A stretch of 64,000 nucleotides of DNA from CAZTHK01 sp964613215 (GTDB taxonomy: Bacteria > Krumholzibacteriota > Krumholzibacteriia > Krumholzibacteriales > CAZTHK01), in NCBI GenBank assembly GCA_964613215.1, contig CAZTHK010000001.1, forward strand, positions 186,001 to 250,000. The letters are read 5' to 3'. The position numbers were made by a program, and so were the translations under genes. The notes under the pieces were generated by a model. The model was not told the DNA's origin and made no database searches. It saw only the letters and a program-made list of their open reading frames with translations. Positions 36,293 through 44,454 of the stretch are shown one piece after another; positions within the stretch are counted from its first letter, which is position 1; every line of letters starts with the position of its first letter.

Positions 36293-37540
36293 ATGAAGAG
36301 AATTATCGCATCAACCATCGTTTCCGTAATTCTGATTCTTTCCGCAAGCCGCCTGCCAGCTCAGGAGGATATATCATATACCATAAGCTGGGATAGGATA
36401 ACAGATGTTAATGTCAGCGGAGTCAATATATACAGATCTCCGGGGGATTTCAACAACCCGGAATTGATCGGTACGGTCAGTTCAGGCAGCGCCGGGTTTA
36501 CCGATAATTCATCGCTGCAAGCCGGAATCCAGTATTTCTATGCCTTGAAATCCAGAAGTTCGGGCGGCGGTTTGAGTGGCTTTTCCGCTACCGTCAGCGG
36601 GTTGACCATCAACAGCGACTGTTCCGGTGAATTAAAGAACCTCTGCCATATAGATTCGGTTGTTCCGGTGGACACTTCCTCCTGCATGGTTTACTGGTCT
36701 ACCGGCTATAACACCACCGGATTTGTGGAATGCTGGACTACCCGGGGATCGGGGATTGATTCCAGTGGAGTGATTACCACTCCCGGCACCCATCACTCCA
36801 TATTGCTGGAGAATTTACAAAGGGATCGTATCTACGTTACCAGGGCTGTCTCCTATGGTCAGGAGGGAGAAAGTGTGGTGGTCTCGGATATATTCCCCTT
36901 TATCACGGGATCAAGCAGCGACAATTCCATAATAGTGGATAATTCCGAGTTAACCGTACCGGAGGGTGAAAGCCGTAATCTCGGAATCAGTCTGAGCCAG
37001 CAGCCGGCTGGTACGGTAGAGCTGGAAGTGTACAGGGTTTCCGGTGACACCTCCCTCAGTGTGATAGCCGGTTCGCCGGTTTCATTGGGAGTGGATAACT
37101 GGGATATATATCAATATGTAACCATATACGCCACGGAGGATGATGACAATGAGGACGGCCAGTCGATGTTCGTCATCCGGGCCACTGAAGTAACCAGTAT
37201 ACCCTCACAGCTTGTAGAAGTCTCCGAGGATGACAATGATCCGGGAAGCAATGATCCTCCCGCTGTAGTAACCACTACCAGAGTTCACGTTTACCCCATA
37301 CCTTTCAATCCTGATGAGGGTTCACTTAAACTGGACAACCTGCCCGATAGGGGTAAACTGGATATATATGATATCAGGGGATGCCGGGTGTGGGGAACCT
37401 CCTGGAGCGGAACGGATTCTCAGGAATGGAGCGGGGAAAACCGGCAGAATACCAGTATTTCCAGCGGCAGGTACTTTGTGGTTGTCAGGAATCTTGCCAA
37501 CAGTCGAGTGGATAAAAAGGCCATCCTGGTGGTGAGATAA
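36293..37540 (+). CDS. Secreted fibronectin-like protein with type IX-style sorting domain
   Basis: 415 residues: signal peptide (MKRIIASTIVSVILILSASRL, cleavage around residue 23), a fibronectin-III-like module (ISWDRITDVNVSGVNIYRS... FYALKSRS, about 27-105), a second beta domain (STGYNTTGFVECW..., 125-200), a Calx-beta/cadherin-like module with EGESRNLGISLSQQPAGTVELEV, and a C-terminal FlgD-like domain. The last carries VYPIPFNPDEG, KLDIYDIRGCRVW and SSGRYFVVVRN, and ends KKAILVVR. That closing pattern matches the domains at 2005-3594 and 51561-52709. The acidic DDDNEDG and EDDNDPGSNDP linkers may bind Ca2+. No enzyme domain is seen. It is embedded in the glycan locus and possibly a surface protein that carries or binds the polymer. 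Confidence 0.7.
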   Translation: MKRIIASTIVSVILILSASRLPAQEDISYTISWDRITDVNVSGVNIYRSPGDFNNPELIGTVSSGSAGFTDNSSLQAGIQYFYALKSRSSGGGLSGFSATVSGLTINSDCSGELKNLCHIDSVVPVDTSSCMVYWSTGYNTTGFVECWTTRGSGIDSSGVITTPGTHHSILLENLQRDRIYVTRAVSYGQEGESVVVSDIFPFITGSSSDNSIIVDNSELTVPEGESRNLGISLSQQPAGTVELEVYRVSGDTSLSVIAGSPVSLGVDNWDIYQYVTIYATEDDDNEDGQSMFVIRATEVTSIPSQLVEVSEDDNDPGSNDPPAVVTTTRVHVYPIPFNPDEGSLKLDNLPDRGKLDIYDIRGCRVWGTSWSGTDSQEWSGENRQNTSISSGRYFVVVRNLANSRVDKKAILVVR

Positions 37541-37647
37541 CAACAGGCCAATAAACTCTATCTATTCGAATCCTTTCCGGCCCGGTCGAGTCATAAATCT
37601 GTCTGGGGGAGTAAATATGATTATTATGCCGGGTTTTTTAACTGTCG

Positions 37648-37717
37648 GGGTTTGGTTTGCTTAAACCCATTTATTTCGGAGAATGGCAGAAATAATCAGA
37701 GCTGCTGCTATTCTCCG
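37648..37717. terminator. Two consecutive perfect stem-loops in a convergent gap
   Basis: First stem GGGTTT (37648-37653) pairs with AAACCC (37663-37668) over a 9-base loop, followed by ATTTATTT. Second stem CGGAGAAT (37677-37684) pairs with ATTCTCCG (37710-37717), with inner GCAG/CTGC pairing. They lie between the converging genes ending at 37540 and 37800. The first could terminate plus-strand transcription; the second has no T-run. Terminator or another structured element cannot be separated by eye. Confidence 0.4.
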
Positions 37718-37799
37718 GATCGGGAGGCTGCAGGAGGGATTGGCAATTTTTATGTATAATCCGGTTTGCCAGTGCTTAAGGTCAGGTTGATCTGAAGTT

Positions 37800-38897
37800 C
37801 TATCCGCCCTGCGGCCGGGGCCACTTGAGCCGGTAATCCCTTAACTCTGAAACGGGAGCATCTATTCCGTGGTTGAAGGCCATGGCTATGTTTGCCATCT
37901 GCCGGGCTGTTACATAGTGCAGTATGAATTTATCCCCGTCGTTGAATTTATTCTCCAGAGTCCGGAATCCCCTCTCCAGCTCCTCCCCCAGCATGAAATC
38001 GAAGTCTCTGGGTTTGAGGCCGTGGCAGTGGACCTTGACGAATATCACATTTTCCCTTCCGGCAACACAGATCTGCTGTCTCAGCCAGAGTTTTATCCTC
38101 TGCGGGGTGATGGGGGTTTTTATGTTGATATCACTGTTTTCGATGCCGGGGAGGATAAATCTGCGCCGGTTTCTCCAGTTCAGAGTGAGGGGACCCTGGA
38201 TCATAAGGAGATCGCCACTGTCTCTGCCCCCGAATCTGAGATCACGTCCGGTGTTGTGGGATTTTGGCCTGGCGGGATCGTCATCAGCCAGATATATGGA
38301 ATTTATCTTTCTGGTCTGTCCGGGAGCCGGTGCCGAGGGGAGGGTAAAGTCGGCATAACAGCCTGTCCGGGCCAGCAGGGTTATCTCGTTATTCAATCCA
38401 CACCACCGGCCGTCCCTTCTGGAGTTATCCAGAGCCCAGTTTCCGTGTACAAATCCGTATTTCAATTTATGATCATTCGAATCACGGGGAAGCAGCCGGT
38501 GGCCGGCCAGTTGTTCCTTGAACCTTTCGATTTTACTAAGGAATCCCTGAGTGGTATCGTTATCATGATGTATATGCACTTCCACCTCCCCGAATCCCCT
38601 GCTGCAATGATCTGCCAGCATCTCCAGCAGGTCGCTTCTGTACTGTTCCTGGGGAAAGAAGTAGGTGTGAGCCGGGGGATTTCCGCGGCTGTCCCGGTGT
38701 TTGCTGTAACGTTCCTCATATCTGGTGATCCATTCTTTTACCCTTTCTAACTGGACTTCCGGCGGATCATCCTCCTTCTGCCGGGGTTCGAAGTGATCTG
38801 CTATAGCGAAAAGTATCTCCACCGGATATTTACACCGTTTTCTCTTAATCCTGTTTATCAGATAGCCCGGAAACCATATATGAGTATCTTTCAACAT
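37800..38897 (-). CDS. Uncharacterised protein resembling glycoside hydrolase/deacetylase folds
   Basis: 365 residues, no signal peptide, rich in Arg and His. The arrangement (ILFAIADHFEPR at about 29-40, then THTYFFPQEQY-like AHTYFFPQEQY, GEVEVHIHHDND at about 102-113, YGFVHGNWALDN, and VIFVKVHCHGLKPRD) looks like a beta/alpha-barrel with a clustered acid/His metal site. This is like NodB deacetylases or GH57/38-type domains, but it does not carry the classical NodB text. Such proteins occur next to O-antigen ligase genes in exopolysaccharide loci. It lies 25 bases downstream of the Wzy-like gene on the same strand, so it probably acts on the same polymer. Enzymatic function not established. 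Confidence 0.55.
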   Translation of the reverse strand: MLKDTHIWFPGYLINRIKRKRCKYPVEILFAIADHFEPRQKEDDPPEVQLERVKEWITRYEERYSKHRDSRGNPPAHTYFFPQEQYRSDLLEMLADHCSRGFGEVEVHIHHDNDTTQGFLSKIERFKEQLAGHRLLPRDSNDHKLKYGFVHGNWALDNSRRDGRWCGLNNEITLLARTGCYADFTLPSAPAPGQTRKINSIYLADDDPARPKSHNTGRDLRFGGRDSGDLLMIQGPLTLNWRNRRRFILPGIENSDINIKTPITPQRIKLWLRQQICVAGRENVIFVKVHCHGLKPRDFDFMLGEELERGFRTLENKFNDGDKFILHYVTARQMANIAMAFNHGIDAPVSELRDYRLKWPRPQGG

Positions 38898-38922
38898 TTC
38901 CTTGCCTTAAGCCTTTAGAATG

Positions 38923-40296
38923 CTAAATAACCAACAGCAACTTAATCATCAGTATCAAAAGCAGGATAGATACCATGTTGGCAATAAGTGTTTTCTTCCC
39001 TATGAGTGACATCTCGATATTGACCTGTTTGCCTATCTGACAGGCGGTGATGGAGGCTAACGCTATCAGGATATAGAATACTGCATTGTAGGTTCTGGAA
39101 AGAAAAAATGCTGATACAAAGAAACCGATTATTGCCATCTGCATGGTATCGGTATACTTATGAGCCAGCGCAGAGGTGGTGGAAGTATTTATATTCATCA
39201 TCTGGCGAAAAGATTTAACCAGCATCAGCATCCAGACGAACAATCCTGCAATGCCCAGTTCTGACATGCATAGTACCACCGAATTGTGTGCGGTCAGATG
39301 GTGATATTCGGTGAAATTTCCATAACCTACCCCCAGGATTGGCCGCCACAGAAACAGGCTGAGACCGGTAGCCCAGGCATCCAATCTGCCGCTGGCCGAT
39401 GATTCCTCCATGGAAATTTCACTGAGGCGGCCGGGACCGGCTGCCAGGGAAATGGTCAGCAGGATGGCACCCAGGATCAGGCCCCTGATCCATCCCAGGT
39501 GCTGGATGGAAAAATAAATCAGAACAGCAATAAGACCGAGGAAAGTACCCCTCGAATTTGTCAGGTAGAGGGCATAGGTAAGCAGGCAGAAGAATATAAA
39601 CCATATGAATCTGGCTGGCAGGGATTTTGTCTTATCCAGCAAGTTTATTATGGCGAAGGGGGTAAAGACCAGTATGGTAAGACCCAGATCATTGGGATCT
39701 TCGAATATCCCAATCCATCTTATTCTGCCATGAATCATGGTCTGACCGGCAATATCGGTTCCGTGGTGGTACTGGTATATTCCGTTTATGGCAAGCGCTA
39801 AAGTCAGAATAAATAGAAGCAGGTATGTTTTTCTCAATTCCTCCAGATCATTTACCAGGCTTACCAGCATGAAGAACAGCATGAATTGCGGCAGAAAGCT
39901 TACAAAGGAGTTCTTTGCTCCGGTGAGATAGAAGAACTGAAGCTGGCTCAGGGGTATCAGGGCCAGAAAAATGAACATGAATATCGTCTGGGGCATTTTC
40001 AGGGATTCGAATGGTTCCCGTCGGAAGGTTTTATGGAGGATCATGGTTCCGATGATAACAACAGCCATCAATTGCATGATAGGTAGCCCCTTAAGACCCG
40101 CTACGAATTCCTGAGGCCTCAGGTAGGTTAGTGCAATATATAGGAGCAGCCCCCAGAAGGGGCGGAAGAATACGATAACAATAAGCATCGATCCGCCAAA
40201 GACTGCCAGGGCGAGCTTGAATGATATGAATACCAGGGTAATGGTAAGCAGGATTACAAACCCGGTGAATATAATTATCACAACTCTATTGTTCAT
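38923..40296 (-). CDS. O-antigen ligase/polymerase (Wzy/WaaL family)
   Basis: 457 residues with 10-12 hydrophobic helices. The opening FFRPFWGLLLYIALTYLRPQEF (about 43-64) is typical of the exosortase-locus Wzy branch. The diagnostic Wzy_C region includes a long periplasmic loop with GRLDAWATGLSLFLWRPILGVGYGNFTEYHHLTAHNSVVLCMSELGIAGL. Its RxxxW, GxGxGNF and HNxxxxxxxExG pattern is shared by O-antigen ligases and polymerases. It would link or polymerise lipid-carried repeat units in the periplasm. The deacetylase-like gene follows it in the same unit. Whether it polymerises or ligates cannot be told from sequence. Confidence 0.85.
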   Translation of the reverse strand: MNNRVVIIIFTGFVILLTITLVFISFKLALAVFGGSMLIVIVFFRPFWGLLLYIALTYLRPQEFVAGLKGLPIMQLMAVVIIGTMILHKTFRREPFESLKMPQTIFMFIFLALIPLSQLQFFYLTGAKNSFVSFLPQFMLFFMLVSLVNDLEELRKTYLLLFILTLALAINGIYQYHHGTDIAGQTMIHGRIRWIGIFEDPNDLGLTILVFTPFAIINLLDKTKSLPARFIWFIFFCLLTYALYLTNSRGTFLGLIAVLIYFSIQHLGWIRGLILGAILLTISLAAGPGRLSEISMEESSASGRLDAWATGLSLFLWRPILGVGYGNFTEYHHLTAHNSVVLCMSELGIAGLFVWMLMLVKSFRQMMNINTSTTSALAHKYTDTMQMAIIGFFVSAFFLSRTYNAVFYILIALASITACQIGKQVNIEMSLIGKKTLIANMVSILLLILMIKLLLVI

Positions 40297-40784
40297 TATT
40301 CAGGGTATCTCTTGCAGACCGGTTAATTCTCTTAAGCACATCAAGGTAGAATACAAATCGAACAGCTATTAATTGAATGGTTTATTTCTGAAACAGTCAA
40401 TGATAAAAATAAAAATTCCGGCCGTGATTTAACAGACGCCGTACGCTTGTTCAGCTCGTATTGCCGGTAAATGTCAGAAGCAATTAACGTCCCAATACTG
40501 CCGAAAAGCCGTGAATTCATGAAAGAGTTCTGCCATCGTGAATAGCGGAGTTATTCTCAGGTTATCCAGGATTTTCTGCCGGTCCAAACCATTTTTTATT
40601 AGTAGTAGACGATCCTCTGTCTTATAGAATAATAATGTAATGGAATGCTTTATCCTGACTGGTGATCCGGGAAACTCCAGGTTACGGATATCTTGACTCT
40701 GACAAATGATTACTGATAGAATCCGTAGGGTTATCTGGTTGTATCGGATTTTAACGCTTGCTACTACTCTAACAGGAGTTGAAA
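40297..40784. other. 488-base divergent gap with a good plus-strand promoter
   Basis: Between the Wzy-like gene (minus) and the acyltransferase (plus). A promoter is present at 40693-40722. A minus-strand open frame of about 136 codons (40474-40884) crosses the promoter and the acyltransferase start and shows no recognisable domain; I leave it unannotated. AT-rich tracts near 40380-40440 may serve the minus-strand gene. Confidence 0.4.
40693..40722 (+). promoter_or_regulatory. Sigma-70-like promoter for acyltransferase-hydrolase unit
   Basis: TTGACT, an 18-base spacer, TAGAAT (5/6 matches in each box), about 62 bases upstream of the GTG start at 40785. Confidence 0.6.
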
Positions 40785-41297
40785 GTGATTCTGTCGGATT
40801 TGAAGTATAAGGCCGAGTGTTACTATGAGAGATCTTCCCTCCGGGATGTGTTGAGGGTTTGTTGTACCGATGGCACCTCTGCAATTGTGCTTTACCGGAT
40901 GGCCAAATTCTTTATCAGGATTCATCTGGGCTTTGTCGGGGCAATCATACTCAAGCTGAATAAGTACGTTAATTCATGTGTAATTGGCAGGGGAGTTGAA
41001 TTTAAAGAGGGTCTGGTATTGATGCACCCGGTGGGAGTAGTTATAAACGGAGGGGTAAAGGGTGGGAGCAGGGTTGTTCTGGAAAGTGGTGTAGTTCTGG
41101 GAGCTGCCCGAAGCGGATTTCCGGTGGAGGTTCCCAGGCTGGGTGATAATATATTCATCGGATCGGGGGCGAAGATTATCGGAAATATCTCCATAGGGAA
41201 TAATGTCAGGATAGGGGCGAATTCCGTGGTGCTGGATGATGTTCCGGATAATTCTGTAGTGGTTGGGATACCTGCCCGGCAGGCAGGCAAAAAATAG
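40785..41297 (+). CDS. Serine acetyltransferase-like hexapeptide acyltransferase
   Basis: 170 residues. The start is GTG at 40785, six bases after AGGAG; a TTG at 40779 lies directly against the AGGAG and is excluded. The N-terminal 50 residues are helical (SDLKYKAECYYERSS...). The left-handed beta-helix follows with CVIGRGVEFKEGLVLMHPVGVVINGG, DNIFIGSGAKIIGNISIGNNVRIGANSVV and closing VVVGIPARQ. The layout is that of CysE/NodL-like serine or sugar O-acetyltransferases, which transfer acetyl from acetyl-CoA. The usual CysE active-site His in the coil is represented by MHPVGV. In this locus the acceptor is more likely a sugar or an amino-acid decoration than free serine. The fused hydrolase gene is 72 bases downstream. 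Confidence 0.8.
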   Translation: MILSDLKYKAECYYERSSLRDVLRVCCTDGTSAIVLYRMAKFFIRIHLGFVGAIILKLNKYVNSCVIGRGVEFKEGLVLMHPVGVVINGGVKGGSRVVLESGVVLGAARSGFPVEVPRLGDNIFIGSGAKIIGNISIGNNVRIGANSVVLDDVPDNSVVVGIPARQAGKK

Positions 41298-41369
41298 GGT
41301 AGAATGGTATTTTTTTTGCGTACAATCTATTAAAACATAAGATATTATTCTTATAAAGGTTAACTTGTT

Positions 41370-43376
41370 ATGATTAAAGAGGATGCTTTTTTCTTCAGAA
41401 CAGATTCCAGACCGCTTTTCGGTGTTCTCTACCATCCTTCCCGGACCGGGAAAGAGTATACGGAGGATCAAACGGCTGGAAGAGCACTTCTGGTATGCGA
41501 CTCTCTGTTCGAGGAGAAATTCTGGTGCGAGAGGGTTTTTGCCAATATGGGCAGAGAGCTGGCGGAACAGGGAATCACCGTGTTTGTTTTCGACTATTAC
41601 GGATATGCCAACAGCACCGGCAGAAGTGAGGATGTGAGCGCAGAGAGTATAGAGAGGGATATCGGGGATGCCTGTGATTTCCTCAAAGCCCGGGGTATCC
41701 GGTCGATCTCCCTGCTGGGGGTGCGCTGGGGGGCGGCCCCGGCCTGCAATATTGCCTCCGGGCGGAGTGATGTGGACAGCCTGTTTCTTATCAAGCCGGT
41801 AGCCGGCTGGAGAAAGCAGCTCAAGCAATCTTTAAGATCTAATGTTGCCGGACAGTACGCCATATTCAAGAAAGCGGTGATGACCCGGGAGGAAATAATA
41901 AACAGGCTGCTTTCCGGTGAAGATTGCACCTACGCGGGCTACAGGATGAATAATATAGAGGGCTATATCATATCAAAAGAATTGTGGCGGCAGAGTGAAG
42001 ATATGACCGTTCCGGACCGATTGCCCCAACATATCAAAGATGTAACTGTGATTCATATTCCGGAGAGGGAGGGGAAAAAGCCCCTAGAAGAAGAGACGAT
42101 GGTGACCCGGTTCAAACAGAATGGAGTTAACTGTGAATTGCTGGATATACCAGATGACAATGCCTTCTGGGTGAACAACCGCATATTTACCTCGGAAACT
42201 CCCCGCCTGTATGAGGAGTTAATAAAACGTATCCGGGAACTTCCCCCTTCCGGCCCGGAGGAGAGAGAAAAGGATGCTGCAGGTGAAGAGCAGGCGAATA
42301 AAGAATGGCAAACCAGCAGGACTATTACCAACGGAGAAATAGGGGAAAGGGTGGTGGAACTGGAGAACAGTGAAGGAAACAGGTTGTACGGCATCCTCTA
42401 CTCCCCCCGGGGAGAGAGCCGGGATACCGCCTATATCTTCACTCACGGCGGGCTCATCGGAATGAACGGGGCATTCAGATTCAATACCAGGGCGGCCAGG
42501 CAATTGGCTGAAAACGGTTATCATTCACTCTGCTGCGACACCCATGGTATAGGGAGGTCGGCGGGAAAGATCGAGAATGTGGAACAGAGAGTACTGTTCA
42601 GAAGAATATGTGTGGGGCTTTTCTCCGGCGACGTGATCGGTTCGGTAAATTTCCTCAGGGATACTACGGGTGAAAGAAAGGTGGTTCTGATGGGGGTCTG
42701 TGGTGGTGCTATAACCAACATTATAGCTCAGGGAGAGTGCGCTGATATAGATACTTCGCTTCTGCTCAGTGTTCCGGTAATGCTGCCCAGTCTGAGATAC
42801 GGGGAGGTCAGGATGAGTGAGGGGTTTGCCCGTTTCTATCTGGGCCTTTATCTGAGAAAGATATTCAATCCCGGGGCATGGTGGCGGTTTATCACCTTCA
42901 AGAGTGACCACAGGACTATATTCAAGGCCTTCTACATACTGTTCGGCGGATTACTGAGCAGGCTCAAAATAGCTCCCAACAAAAGTGCAGGAGAAAAGAC
43001 CGGGTCGGGGAAAGCAGGCAGGAACAGGGGTGATGGAGGGTCTAAAAAAGCTCCAGCCGGGGAGAAGGGCGAAAAACCCAGGAGCGGGGTGAGTGTAGCG
43101 GTGCCGGGGGCCGGAGATGACCTGCAGTTTAATGATAAGTTCCTGGAGGCTTTCAGAGGGGTTGCCCGGAATGGTGGGAGGGCGGTATTCGTATTCGGTG
43201 AGAACGACAATTTCAGGTGGGAGTTCTACGAGGAATTCAAGAATAAGATGCCGGAAGAATTCGAGAAATATGGCCAGGAATTTTCCATAGAAGAGATTCA
43301 ACACGCCAATCATATGTATACTCTGCGGGAATGGCAGGACAGGATCATCCAGTATTGTATAGACAATCTGGGATGA
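41370..43376 (+). CDS. Fusion of two alpha/beta hydrolase domains, exosortase-locus hydrolase type
   Basis: 668 residues that read as two consecutive alpha/beta-hydrolase folds. Domain 1 (about 1-290) has LFGVLYHPS, TVFVFDYYGYANSTG and the nucleophile elbow GVRWG (117-121), in which Arg replaces the catalytic Ser. Domain 2 (about 325-668) has LYGILYSPRG, IFTHGGLIG (the oxyanion HG motif), CCDTHGIGRSAG, and the elbow GVCGG (442-446), with Cys444 as a potential nucleophile. A low-complexity Gly/Lys/Ser stretch lies at about 548-585, and ANHMY near the end may supply the His. Exosortase-A loci encode separate hydrolase 1 and 2 proteins of this kind, and the Arg elbow is as I recall for hydrolase 2. 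A fusion of both is unusual. Function unknown; an acyl transfer or thioesterase role near the ACP/AMP ligase is inferred. Confidence 0.75.
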   Translation: MIKEDAFFFRTDSRPLFGVLYHPSRTGKEYTEDQTAGRALLVCDSLFEEKFWCERVFANMGRELAEQGITVFVFDYYGYANSTGRSEDVSAESIERDIGDACDFLKARGIRSISLLGVRWGAAPACNIASGRSDVDSLFLIKPVAGWRKQLKQSLRSNVAGQYAIFKKAVMTREEIINRLLSGEDCTYAGYRMNNIEGYIISKELWRQSEDMTVPDRLPQHIKDVTVIHIPEREGKKPLEEETMVTRFKQNGVNCELLDIPDDNAFWVNNRIFTSETPRLYEELIKRIRELPPSGPEEREKDAAGEEQANKEWQTSRTITNGEIGERVVELENSEGNRLYGILYSPRGESRDTAYIFTHGGLIGMNGAFRFNTRAARQLAENGYHSLCCDTHGIGRSAGKIENVEQRVLFRRICVGLFSGDVIGSVNFLRDTTGERKVVLMGVCGGAITNIIAQGECADIDTSLLLSVPVMLPSLRYGEVRMSEGFARFYLGLYLRKIFNPGAWWRFITFKSDHRTIFKAFYILFGGLLSRLKIAPNKSAGEKTGSGKAGRNRGDGGSKKAPAGEKGEKPRSGVSVAVPGAGDDLQFNDKFLEAFRGVARNGGRAVFVFGENDNFRWEFYEEFKNKMPEEFEKYGQEFSIEEIQHANHMYTLREWQDRIIQYCIDNLG

Positions 43377-43418
43377 GTCTGCACCGGTGGCCGGGATAGC
43401 CGGGAATGAGAGAGTTTC

Positions 43419-44423
43419 CTATCCCTGATACTTTTCCAGACGCTTATTGATAGCCTCAATGATAGGGGAGGAGGGCTCTTCCTCCAGCCTGCCCAAGGCT
43501 TCGTCCCTGCTCATGTAACCGTGCCTTACCAGGCCGGCCAGCTCGAATGCATAGGGATGAAATCCGTGTCTCTGTAGATGCTTCCTGATTCCCAGTGCAT
43601 TGATCAGGCAGTTGGTGGAATTGGGGTCGGTATCGTCGGGCCGCTCCCATCCGAACTCCCTGATCTTTTCCATTATTTCATCTTCATCATACTCCAGAAA
43701 GGCCAGGGGACTGATATTGTGGGGGAACCGGTCCTTCATGGAGAAGTGTTCTCCGGTGAGGAAATAATTATTCACCTCCGGCCCGGCAATTTCCAGCAGC
43801 GGCTCCAGAAGCTGGCCCTGCATCCTTCTTATCATGGCCGGATTGTTGCTGAAGATGGAGGCTTCCACCGGAGCCTGGCCCGGTGACCACCCGTAGGTTA
43901 TAAAAGGGATACCGGCCTCTATAGCTTTCCTCAGGCATATGAACTTTATCAGGCTCATGCAGGTAGTGCATATGGTGCTGGCCCGTTCCAGCCCCTTCCT
44001 GCTGGAGAAGAAATCCTCTCTGGCACCCTGCTGAAACAGTTTGCTCAGTATATCCAGCCTGGGTTTGTATATTATGTGGTCCACTCCAAGGCCCTCCACC
44101 ACCCGCCGGCAGTTATCCAGTGATTTCGGCGAGACGAATCCGTTGTCCATGGTCAGGGCCAGCAGGGAAAGGTCGTATTCTCTCTTCAGAACTGCCAGGG
44201 TGTAGGTGGAGTCCTTCCCCCCGCTGTACGCCATAATGGCATCGTAACCACCGGATTTCCGGTTCTCCTCCAGCAGCTTTTCGAACTTCTGGCGGTATCT
44301 CTCCATGGTTTTCTTAAGCCGCCGGGGGCTTTTGGCCCTCCTGCAGTAGTTGCATATTCCCTGATCATCGAACTCTGTCCCCGGAAACGTTTCGGGAAGA
44401 ACACATCTTTTGCATCTTTTCAT
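43419..44423 (-). CDS. PP-loop ATPase of the N-acetyl-sugar amidotransferase type (WbpG-like)
   Basis: 334 residues. N-terminal zinc ribbon C4-x2-C7 and C24-x2-C27 (CKRCVLPETFPG, GICNYC), then the PP-loop AYSGGKDSTYTLAVLK (about 65-80) that binds ATP and adenylates a carbonyl, then TICTTCMSLIKF (second Cys pair) and YGWSPGQAP. This layout fits the WbpG/LegG-like amidotransferase branch. In pseudomonal WbpG the enzyme works with HisH/HisF-type partners to build an acetamidino group on a sugar. No HisH/HisF partner is seen here, but two other amide-forming genes surround it. The gene follows the NadE-like gene by 31 bases in the same direction. Product assignment tentative. Confidence 0.75.
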   Translation of the reverse strand: MKRCKRCVLPETFPGTEFDDQGICNYCRRAKSPRRLKKTMERYRQKFEKLLEENRKSGGYDAIMAYSGGKDSTYTLAVLKREYDLSLLALTMDNGFVSPKSLDNCRRVVEGLGVDHIIYKPRLDILSKLFQQGAREDFFSSRKGLERASTICTTCMSLIKFICLRKAIEAGIPFITYGWSPGQAPVEASIFSNNPAMIRRMQGQLLEPLLEIAGPEVNNYFLTGEHFSMKDRFPHNISPLAFLEYDEDEIMEKIREFGWERPDDTDPNSTNCLINALGIRKHLQRHGFHPYAFELAGLVRHGYMSRDEALGRLEEEPSSPIIEAINKRLEKYQG

Positions 44424-44454
44424 TGAATATTTCCTTTCCCCTTATTAGGTATGC

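Noticed and set aside
37869..38750. Long plus-strand open frame (293 codons) antisense to the deacetylase-like gene
   Set aside because: Mirrors a gene with ordered motifs and a proper ribosome site; no domain of its own.
40474..40884. Minus-strand open frame of 136 codons between the Wzy-like and acyltransferase genes
   Set aside because: It overlaps a well-formed promoter and the acyltransferase start and shows no recognisable domain; the text looks like chance.
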